9,042 bases of DNA from Burkholderiales bacterium UBA4615 (lineage in GTDB: Bacteria; Pseudomonadota; Gammaproteobacteria; Burkholderiales; Burkholderiaceae_E): positions 1-9,042 of the forward strand of contig DGIT01000044.1 in NCBI GenBank assembly GCA_002386465.1. The letters run 5' to 3'. Shown here piece after piece: positions 1 to 5,665 of this stretch (positions are counted from its first letter, which is position 1; each line of letters opens with the position of its first letter). A program made the position numbers and the translations under genes. The notes below the pieces were generated by a model that saw only the letters and a program-made list of their open reading frames with translations, had not been told where the DNA came from and ran no database searches.

Positions 1-67
1 AGGCGCGCTGCGCGATCGCCTGGAGCAGGGATTGCGCCACACGCGCACTGCGGGAGCCGATTTTCAT
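1..67 (-). CDS. 5' end of a divergent gene, possibly a transcriptional regulator (partial)
   Basis: On the minus strand an open frame starts at an ATG at 67 and runs off the left edge of the window without a stop, giving 22 residues beginning MKIGSRSARVAQSLLQAIAQ. A second ATG lies directly upstream at 70. An AGGA sequence (73-70) overlaps that first ATG and sits only two bases before the second, so the start choice is uncertain. The peptide looks like an amphipathic helix of the kind found at the N-terminus of GntR-type winged-helix regulators. It is divergent from the cyclase-family gene with about 78 bp between starts, a common layout for a regulator and its target. The family assignment is inference from very few residues; that a real gene starts here is somewhat more likely than not. 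Confidence 0.42.
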   Translation of the reverse strand, partial: MKIGSRSARVAQSLLQAIAQRA

Positions 68-145
68 CATCCTGCAATTCTATGGGCATTCATCGGGGGC
101 GGGCGCGGCACAATGTGAACGTTGGTGCACGTACAGGAGGCATGG

Positions 146-1192
146 ATGAAACGTTGGACTCACCGCCCGCCAGGCTCCAACTGGGGCGAATTCGGCGATG
201 ACGATGAACTAGGTCGCATCAATCTGCTCACGCCGCAGCGGGTCCTGCAGGCCGTGCGCGAAGTGCAGGTCGGTCAGGTGTTCTGCCTGTCTTTGCCCCT
301 GGATCTGCCGGGGGGCAATGCGCTGAATCCGCGCCGCCATCCGCCGCGCAAATTCGCCACCGTGCGCAGCCCCGGTGTGCCGACCTACAACTTCCTGACC
401 AGCAAGTTCGACCCGCGGCAGGTTGATGTGATGAGCGATGACGCAGTGCTGATGGCGCTGCAGTATTCAACGCAATGGGACAGTTTCGCCCATGTTGGCG
501 CCCAGTTCGATGCCAATGGCGACGGCGTCCCCGAGCCGCTTTATTACAACGGATTTCGTGCAGGCGAAGACGTCGTGGTGCCGGCGTTCAGCCCGGGCCC
601 GGTCGATTGGTGCTGTACGGAGGGCGTGCACGCCAAGCGGCTGGGGATCGAAACCATGGCGGTGGCCGGCGTCCAGGGGCGTGGCGTGCTCATCGATCTG
701 CATGCCGTGGCAGGTCGCGCACGCAAGGTGATTCGCTGGGACGATCTGAAGGCTGCCATGGACGCACAGGGCGTCGTCGTCGAAACCGGTGACATGGTCT
801 GCCTGTGGACTGGGTTCGACCAACTGATCCTGGAGCAGCGTGGCGAGCCGAGCGCCGACGTGTTGCATCGCAGCTGTGCCACGCTGGACGGCAGTGATCC
901 GCGCATCCTGCAATGGATCACCGAATCGGGCATGGCGGCGCTGATTTCCGATAACTACGCAGTCGAGGAGTACCCGGGCGCCGCCCCGCCGGGCGATGTG
1001 TCCTATCCAGTACTGCCTTTGCACCACCACTGCCTCTTCAAGCTGGGGGTGCACCTGGGCGAGCTATGGTACCTGGCTGAGCTTGCCGCCTGGCTGCGTG
1101 CACATGGGCGCAACCGCTTCCTGCTGACCGCTCCACCGCTGCGACTGCCCGGCGCAGTGGGCTCACCCGCCACGCCGATTGCCACCGTCTGA
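146..1192 (+). CDS. Cyclase family protein (kynurenine formamidase/isatin hydrolase-like metal hydrolase)
   Basis: This 348-residue cytoplasmic protein belongs to the cyclase family (Pfam PF04199), whose members are usually metal-dependent hydrolases acting on amide or lactam-like bonds. Family features are WDSFAHVG at 111-118 with Asp122, GRGVLIDL at 179-186, TGDMVCLWTGF at 214-224, ISDNYAVE at 267-274, a histidine cluster LHHH at 292-295, and the C-terminal run PGAVGSPATPIA. The classical HxGTHxD metal motif reads HVGAQFD (116-122), so its second histidine is replaced by Gln120. The length fits the longer branch of the family. The ATG at 146 is chosen because AGGAGG (135-140) lies five bases upstream; an in-frame TTG at 122 is less likely. 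It is divergent from a possible regulator and converges on a small gene. The fold family is secure, the substrate is unknown. Confidence 0.9.
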   Translation: MKRWTHRPPGSNWGEFGDDDELGRINLLTPQRVLQAVREVQVGQVFCLSLPLDLPGGNALNPRRHPPRKFATVRSPGVPTYNFLTSKFDPRQVDVMSDDAVLMALQYSTQWDSFAHVGAQFDANGDGVPEPLYYNGFRAGEDVVVPAFSPGPVDWCCTEGVHAKRLGIETMAVAGVQGRGVLIDLHAVAGRARKVIRWDDLKAAMDAQGVVVETGDMVCLWTGFDQLILEQRGEPSADVLHRSCATLDGSDPRILQWITESGMAALISDNYAVEEYPGAAPPGDVSYPVLPLHHHCLFKLGVHLGELWYLAELAAWLRAHGRNRFLLTAPPLRLPGAVGSPATPIATV

Positions 1193-1216
1193 CGGCGCCA
1201 CCCGACCCCTTTGGAG

Positions 1217-1239
1217 GGCGAGGGGGCGCCGCCCTCGCC
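1217..1239. terminator. GC-rich hairpin between convergent genes (possible terminator)
   Basis: A perfect 8-bp inverted repeat, GGCGAGGG (1217-1224) and CCCTCGCC (1232-1239), encloses a 7-base loop. It fills the short space between the cyclase gene stop (1192) and the stop codon of the opposing small gene (1240-1242). The position suits a bidirectional transcription stop, but neither side has a T-tract, so it is not a typical intrinsic terminator. Confidence 0.35.
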
Positions 1240-1497
1240 TCAGCGGTGGGTGACGCTGTCCGACCTGCAGTAAGCCGCGCGGAGTTCCTCCAGCACCCGG
1301 TGATCCAGTGCAGCCAGTTGCGCGGCCAAGGCGGCGTTGTGCGCCGCAACACGGCTCTCGTGCCAGACGTCCAGGCCGCGCAGTGCGGCGGTCAGGATCC
1401 GATGCATCACGGCGACACCTGCGGACATTCTCTCGAGTCCGCCGTGCGTTGTGCCCACCAGAACCGGAGAACCTGCTGACATTCTGATTGCTTCCAT
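1240..1497 (-). CDS. Small hypothetical protein, 85 residues, predicted helical
   Basis: I do not recognise this gene. The start at 1497 is supported by a strong ribosome binding site, AGAAGGAG (1511-1504), six bases before the ATG; the longer frame up to 1563 is therefore unlikely. The product has no signal peptide or membrane segment. Residues about 28 to 76 look like one or two amphipathic helices rich in Ala and Leu (for example LRGLDVWHESR and ALAAQLAALDHRVLEELRAAY). The N-terminal third contains the pentapeptide RMSAG twice, at 5-9 and 23-27, matching a 15-base repeat in the DNA. The gene is divergent from the LysR regulator, so the two may share a control region and it could be a target of that regulator. 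The good ribosome site makes it likely real; function is unknown. Confidence 0.6.
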   Translation of the reverse strand: MEAIRMSAGSPVLVGTTHGGLERMSAGVAVMHRILTAALRGLDVWHESRVAAHNAALAAQLAALDHRVLEELRAAYCRSDSVTHR

Positions 1498-1585
1498 CTT
1501 GCGCTCCTTCTGAACCTGCCGCGAATGCGGCGTCGATGAGCCAATCATGCGGCGTCGCAACACGAATTTCCAATGGATGTTCGGA

Positions 1586-1632
1586 ATCCCTGATATTCAT
1601 GATAGAAATGTAATTATGAGAAAACCATTCAT
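1586..1632. promoter_or_regulatory. AT-rich intergenic stretch, candidate promoter/operator between the small gene and lysR
   Basis: Within the 217 bp between the divergent starts at 1497 and 1715, this stretch is strikingly AT-rich compared with its surroundings. It contains the palindrome TCATGA (1597-1602) and the short inverted pair TCAT (1597-1600) and ATGA (1616-1619). A weak plus-strand promoter can be drawn as TTCGGA (1580-1585), a 17-base spacer and TAGAAA (1603-1608). LysR regulators often bind AT-rich, partly symmetric sites between themselves and a divergent gene, which fits the layout. The exact boxes are inference. Confidence 0.35.
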
Positions 1633-1714
1633 CAGTCAAGGTCAGCCGTCTGTCCCGGCTCCGAGCGGGTCGGATGGGCGGCAGGTAGATGTTCCGGTCT
1701 CTGACCTGGCGCCC

Positions 1715-2710
1715 ATGGCGCGTACGGCGGGCCTGCCGGTCAACTTTCGGACACTCGATCTGAACCTGTTGCGGGTGTTTGACGAAGTCATGGCCGAACG
1801 CAATCTCACCCGGGCGGCTGCCACGCTGTCCATGACCCAACCCGCGGTCAGCAATGCGCTGCGCCGGCTGCGTGACGCCCTGCATGACGAGCTGCTGGTG
1901 CGCGTGGGCTACGGCGTGCAACCCACGCCCCGGGCACTGGAGATCTGGCCGGCAGTGCGGGCGGCCCTTGATGGCTTGAGGACGGCGGTCCAGGCTGAAG
2001 CAGGCTTCGAGGCCGCGGCCTCGCGAGAGAATTTTGTGCTGGCCATGGCCGATGCCACCGCTGCAGCGCTCATCCCGCCTCTCGTACGCAGGCTCGAAGC
2101 CGAGGCACCCGGGGTGTCGCTGCGCGCCCGTCCGCTGCTCACCCGCGATCCCAGGGGGGCGCTGGCAGCTGGCGAACTTGACCTTGCCGTGGGCTATTTT
2201 CCGGCTGCCATTGCGGCCATCGACACCGCTACCATGCAGCAGGGGGTGTCCGAACCCTATGCGCACCAGCGGCTGTATGACGGCGAGTATGTCTGTGTGA
2301 TGCGAGCCGATCACCCGTTGGCCGCAGCAACCCTGACCCTGGATGCATTTTGCGCGGCCCGCCATCTGCTGGTGAGTTTTTCCGGCCGCCCATTCGGTTT
2401 TGTCGACGAAGCGCTGGCGGGCATTGGCCGCACGCGTCGCGTGGTGCTGACCGTCAACCAGTTCTTCACCGCAGGCCAGGTGGTGGCGCAAAGTGATCTG
2501 CTCACCGTGCTGCCCCACCATTTCGTGGCGTCGACCGGCATTGCGGATCAGCTGTGCACGCGCCGGCTGCCGCTGGAGCTGCCGGTGGTCCATGTCGACA
2601 TGCTCTGGCACCGACGCCATACCGCGCGTCCGGCGCATGCCTGGCTGCGTGAAGTCCTGACCGCGGCAGCCGCGTCGGTTTACATGAGCCCGCCTGCCCA
2701 GCCGGTATGA
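1715..2710 (+). CDS. LysR-type transcriptional regulator, NahR/LinR-like
   Basis: This is a LysR-type DNA-binding regulator. From the ATG at 1715 it has 331 residues. The N-terminal winged helix-turn-helix starts at LDLNLLRVFDEV (14-25) and includes the recognition region LTRAAATLSMTQPAVSNALR (31-50). The effector domain from about residue 105 has features of the NahR/LinR/NodD branch: GELDLAVGYFP (153-163), the MRADHPLA segment, SFSGRPFGFVDEAL, and VLTVNQFFTAGQVV. That branch often responds to aromatic compounds. In-frame ATGs at 1547 and 1616 give 387 and 364 residues, but the extra residues resemble no LysR sequence and overlap the AT-rich control region, so 1715 is preferred; no start has a good ribosome site. 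The regulator is divergent from the small gene. Targets and inducer are unknown; control of the small gene, the cyclase or the pca genes are all possible. Confidence 0.88.
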   Translation: MARTAGLPVNFRTLDLNLLRVFDEVMAERNLTRAAATLSMTQPAVSNALRRLRDALHDELLVRVGYGVQPTPRALEIWPAVRAALDGLRTAVQAEAGFEAAASRENFVLAMADATAAALIPPLVRRLEAEAPGVSLRARPLLTRDPRGALAAGELDLAVGYFPAAIAAIDTATMQQGVSEPYAHQRLYDGEYVCVMRADHPLAAATLTLDAFCAARHLLVSFSGRPFGFVDEALAGIGRTRRVVLTVNQFFTAGQVVAQSDLLTVLPHHFVASTGIADQLCTRRLPLELPVVHVDMLWHRRHTARPAHAWLREVLTAAAASVYMSPPAQPV

Positions 2711-2787
2711 TCCGACGCCCATGAGCCCGTTTTTCCGCACGCCTGCGCGCCCCGCTTGCGCTGTCGCATGAGCAGGAGTGTTGCTGC

Positions 2788-4272
2788 ATGAGTTCGGTCA
2801 GATGGCGCCGGGGTCTCGCGTTGACCCATCTGCTGGGTGCGATGCTTCTGGTGCTGGGGCTGGCCTACCTGATCCCGGTGGCCTGGTCGCTGCTGGAGCG
2901 CGACGCGGCCCTCACGCCCCTGCTCATCGGCGCGCTGTGCACGCTTGCCGCCGGCGCGCTGTTGTGGGGCGTTACCCGCCGGCACCGGGCCGAGCTGTCG
3001 GCGCGCGACGGGTGTCTGCTGGTGGTCCTCACAGCCCTTGCGCTGACGGTTGCCGCAGCCATCCCGTTTCACCTGCATCTGCATGCGCATGCGCTGGCCG
3101 AAACGCCCACCGATGCGCTCTTCGAGGCGCTGTCGGCACTGACCACGACCGGGGCTACCCGCCTGGTGGACCTGGATCACCTGCCGCGCAGCCTGCACCT
3201 GTGGCGCCACCTGCTGCAGTGGCTGGGTGGCATGGGCATCATTGTGCTCTCGGTGGCCATCCTGCCCTGGCTGGGCGTAGGCGGCATGCAACTGTTCAGA
3301 TCCGACACGCCCGGCCCGATGCGCGAAGCGCAACTCGCCCCGCGCATGGCCCAGACTGCACGCTTTTTGTGGTCGGTCTATCTCGGACTGACCATCGCCT
3401 GTCTGCTGGCTCTCAAGATGGCCGGGATGGGATGGTTCGACGCCTTGTGCCACGCGCTGTCCACGCTCTCGCTCGGCGGGTTTTCCACCCGCGACGCGAA
3501 CATCGCCGCCTTTGATTCGACGGCGATCGAGGCGGTGCAGATCGTCTTCATGCTGCTGGCAGCCTTGAATTTCACGACCCATTTCCTGATCGTGCGCCAC
3601 CGGTCTGCAGCGCCGCTGCGCCGTGATACCGAGGCGCCCTGGGTGCTGGGGGCGATCCTGTTCAGCGTGGTTTTGCTTGGCGCAGTCCTGTGGCTGACCA
3701 ATCCGCAAAGCGATGTCCTGCATGCATTGCGCACTGTCGCCTTCGCTACCGTTTCCAATGCGACCACGGCCGGCTTTCATGCTGCCGACCACCTCGCCTG
3801 GCCGCCCTTTGCCGGATTGTGGCTGGCGCTGCTGTGCGCGCTGGTGGCCTCGTCCGGTTCGACAGGGGGCGGGATCAAGATGGTGCGTACACTCATCCTG
3901 TTCAGGCAGACGCTGCGCGAGTTGCTGCGCATGAGCCATCCGCGCGCGGTGCGCCCGCTCATGCTGGGGCCGCATGTCATCGCCGCACCTCTGATCCTGG
4001 CTGTGCTCGGATTCATGCTCCTCTATGGGGTGACCCTGCTGGGCCTCACGCTCGCGCTGGTCGCCACGGGTCTGGACACGTCAGCTGCCCTGGGTGCCGT
4101 GATGGCCTGTCTGAACAACAACGGGGCTGGGCTCATGCCGCTGGGCCTGTTGCCCGAGTACGCCCTCCTCACCGACCTGCAGGCCTGGATCCTCGGGTTT
4201 GCCATGCTCGCCGGCCGTCTGGAGTTGCTGATCATCTTCGTGCTGGCCACCCCAGGTTTCTGGCGGCGCTAA
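2788..4272 (+). CDS. trkH: TrkH-type potassium uptake transmembrane subunit
   Basis: This 494-residue inner-membrane protein is the ion-conducting subunit of a Trk potassium uptake system; E. coli TrkH has 483 residues. The four selectivity-filter loops of the TrkH/KtrB fold are visible: TTTGATRL (119-126), TLSLGGFST (226-234), TVSNATTAGF (321-330) and NNNGAGL (443-449). Other family landmarks are GGMGIIVLSVAILPWLG (147-163), GSTGGGIKM (357-365) and GRLEL (477-481). In the fourth loop the usual GPG is GAG. Many hydrophobic segments span the membrane. The ATG at 2788 has CAGGAG (2773-2778) nine bases upstream. The gene starts 77 bp after lysR and the next gene begins 33 bp after its stop, suggesting co-transcription. 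The regulatory partner TrkA is not in the window, so it must be encoded elsewhere if the system is complete. Confidence 0.94.
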   Translation: MSSVRWRRGLALTHLLGAMLLVLGLAYLIPVAWSLLERDAALTPLLIGALCTLAAGALLWGVTRRHRAELSARDGCLLVVLTALALTVAAAIPFHLHLHAHALAETPTDALFEALSALTTTGATRLVDLDHLPRSLHLWRHLLQWLGGMGIIVLSVAILPWLGVGGMQLFRSDTPGPMREAQLAPRMAQTARFLWSVYLGLTIACLLALKMAGMGWFDALCHALSTLSLGGFSTRDANIAAFDSTAIEAVQIVFMLLAALNFTTHFLIVRHRSAAPLRRDTEAPWVLGAILFSVVLLGAVLWLTNPQSDVLHALRTVAFATVSNATTAGFHAADHLAWPPFAGLWLALLCALVASSGSTGGGIKMVRTLILFRQTLRELLRMSHPRAVRPLMLGPHVIAAPLILAVLGFMLLYGVTLLGLTLALVATGLDTSAALGAVMACLNNNGAGLMPLGLLPEYALLTDLQAWILGFAMLAGRLELLIIFVLATPGFWRR

Positions 4273-4305
4273 GCACCGCGCCACCTGCGCCCTGCCGAGC
4301 CCCGC

Positions 4306-5265
4306 ATGCGCCCGGTGCCCGTTCACCTGATCACCGGCCTGACCGGTGCGGGCAAGAGCAGCCTGCTGCGGGGCTGGCTGTCCGCCCGTCCTGAAGGCGA
4401 GCGCTGGGCGGTCCTGGTGGATGGCCTGCCCGACAGCCTGGGCGTCGGTACCGATATCGCCTCGTCCACCGCCTTGCCCGGCGCTGCGTCCGACGACGCC
4501 GGGGTCACGGTCGTGGGCCTGATGGGGGGCTGCGCCTGTTGCGTCGGTGGCCCGGCCTTTGGCGTAGCCGTGAATAGCCTGCTGCGCCAGGGACCCTGGG
4601 ATCGCCTGTTCATCGAAGTCTCGGCAGCAGCCAACGGCGCGGCCCTGGTGGATCGGTTGCGCTCCGAGCCCTTGGCATCGCGCCTGCAGGTGCAGCCAGT
4701 CATATTGGTCGTTAACCAGGAGACTGCAAGGCCCTATATCGATGAAACCAGAAGTGGGTACCAACATGCGCAGGACCGTCTGGCCCTGGCGCGTTGCGTG
4801 GTACTCAATCGGGCGTCCGAGAGCCTGGCCTCGGCTCCCCTTGTGGCCCGCCTCTCGGGAGCGCCGCCCTGGCCGCGAGCACTGATCAAGACCGCTGATG
4901 GAACCGTACCCTGGGACGCCATCCGCGCAGCGCACGACACCGTCCCGGCAGGCCCAAAGGGTGCCTGCACCCTGCAGTGGGCACCCGAGGTGTGTTTTGA
5001 TCGCCGCCGCTTGCGGGCGCTCCTGGATGCCGCAGTGGCGTCAGGCGGGGTCTGGCAGATGGCCGGGCTGCGTCAGGCGCACGCTGTCTTTCGGACCGAG
5101 CGCGCGTGGTATGCCTGGCGGTGGGATGGCAGGGCCATCGACTGGCGTGAATCCGATTGGCGCCTGGAGAGCCGTCTGCTCGTGCTTGCGGATCGCTCAC
5201 CCGACCCCCATAACGAGCGCATGAGGTTGGCCAGCGCGATCGCGGTGGCTGCCGGGGAGAGTTGA
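4306..5265 (+). CDS. CobW/COG0523-like P-loop protein with degenerate G-motifs
   Basis: This 319-residue cytoplasmic protein resembles the CobW/P47K (COG0523) GTPases, which act as metal chaperones or insertases, often for zinc or cobalt. The Walker A motif is GLTGAGKSS (11-19), and the family's metal-binding CxCC signature is present as GGCACC (74-79; Cys76, Cys78, Cys79). The switch region, usually containing ETSG, reads FIEVSAAAN (102-110). The guanine-specificity NKxD motif is replaced by NRAS (168-171), following a Q-x-A-like segment as in the family. A C-terminal half with spaced Trp and Arg residues (about 225-300) resembles the CobW C-terminal domain. It follows trkH by 33 bp and is probably translated from the same transcript; no clear ribosome site precedes the ATG. 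Nucleotide preference and metal are uncertain; the family call is firm at superfamily level. Confidence 0.82.
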   Translation: MRPVPVHLITGLTGAGKSSLLRGWLSARPEGERWAVLVDGLPDSLGVGTDIASSTALPGAASDDAGVTVVGLMGGCACCVGGPAFGVAVNSLLRQGPWDRLFIEVSAAANGAALVDRLRSEPLASRLQVQPVILVVNQETARPYIDETRSGYQHAQDRLALARCVVLNRASESLASAPLVARLSGAPPWPRALIKTADGTVPWDAIRAAHDTVPAGPKGACTLQWAPEVCFDRRRLRALLDAAVASGGVWQMAGLRQAHAVFRTERAWYAWRWDGRAIDWRESDWRLESRLLVLADRSPDPHNERMRLASAIAVAAGES

Positions 5266-5282
5266 ACCCTTCCGGTGGTCGT

Positions 5283-5311
5283 CCGTCGGTTGCCTGAGCA
5301 CGACCGTCGGT
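5283..5311. repeat. Direct repeat upstream of the DUF3567 gene
   Basis: The octamer CCGTCGGT occurs at 5283-5290 and again at 5304-5311, a 21-bp spacing of about two helical turns. The flanking bases form an inverted pair, GGTCGT (5277-5282) and ACGACC (5300-5305). It lies in the 105-bp gap before the gene starting at 5371 and could be an operator or part of a leader hairpin. No function is established. Confidence 0.35.
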
Positions 5312-5370
5312 GCCGCCTACAGATCCTGCAGGCGGGCCGACAACTCAAGAACAGACCCGCGAGGAACGCC

Positions 5371-5622
5371 ATGCAGATGATCTACAACAGCCCCAACTAC
5401 TGTGTCGTCGAATTCCGCTCGGCCGAAGGCGAGCCCTTCGCCGGCGGCTACGAGATCATGGACAAGTCGAGCCGCCGGGAGATTTTCCTGGGGGGTGATC
5501 TGGCCGACAAGTTCCGCTTCGATGTCAGCCAGCTGATTGCCAGCGAACCCTCCGTCGAGGAAGTCGACGATTTCCTGAGCAACTTCGAAGGCCTGATGCA
5601 GCAGCCGCTGGTCCTGCACTGA
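5371..5622 (+). CDS. DUF3567 family protein
   Basis: This 83-residue protein matches what I know of the DUF3567 family, small cytoplasmic proteins conserved in Burkholderiales with no known function. The landmarks are the start MQMIYNSPNYCVVEF, the segment GGYEIMDKSSRREIFLGG (25-42), an acidic helix SVEEVDDFLSNFEGL (61-75) and the ending MQQPLVLH. The full expected length is present. The ATG at 5371 is chosen because the family starts there and GAGGAA (5361-5366) lies just upstream; an in-frame start at 5275 would add 32 unrelated residues. It lies 105 bp after the CobW-like gene on the same strand, far enough to have its own promoter, and converges with the monooxygenase gene 35 bp away. The family assignment is from memory of its conserved sequence. 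Confidence 0.85.
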   Translation: MQMIYNSPNYCVVEFRSAEGEPFAGGYEIMDKSSRREIFLGGDLADKFRFDVSQLIASEPSVEEVDDFLSNFEGLMQQPLVLH

Positions 5623-5649
5623 GTCGGTCTGCCCGCCCGCGTGGCAAGG

Positions 5650-5665
5650 GGCGCGCATTAGCGCC
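5650..5665. terminator. Short hairpin at a convergent gene junction
   Basis: The inverted repeat GGCGC (5650-5654) and GCGCC (5661-5665) encloses a 6-base loop and covers the stop codon of the minus-strand monooxygenase gene (5658-5660). The DUF3567 gene ends 27 bases to the left, so both transcripts converge here. There is no T-tract and the stem is only 5 bp, so a terminator role is weakly supported. Confidence 0.2.

Noticed and set aside
1163..2740. Long minus-strand open frame (525 codons) opposite lysR
   Set aside because: It is rich in Arg, His, Gln and Gly with no recognisable domain, runs antisense to a clear LysR gene, and also overlaps the small gene. This is a typical GC-rich shadow frame.
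2711..2787. Promoter or terminator between lysR and trkH
   Set aside because: This 77-bp gap shows only the trkH ribosome site; I see no hairpin with a T-tract and no convincing promoter boxes.
2680..3975. Long minus-strand open frame (431 codons) opposite trkH
   Set aside because: Highly polar Gln/Arg/His composition is what antisense of a hydrophobic GC-rich membrane protein gene gives. No domain or ribosome site supports it.
4081..4935. Minus-strand open frame (284 codons) across the trkH/CobW-like junction
   Set aside because: It is antisense to two well-supported genes and has no recognisable motif.
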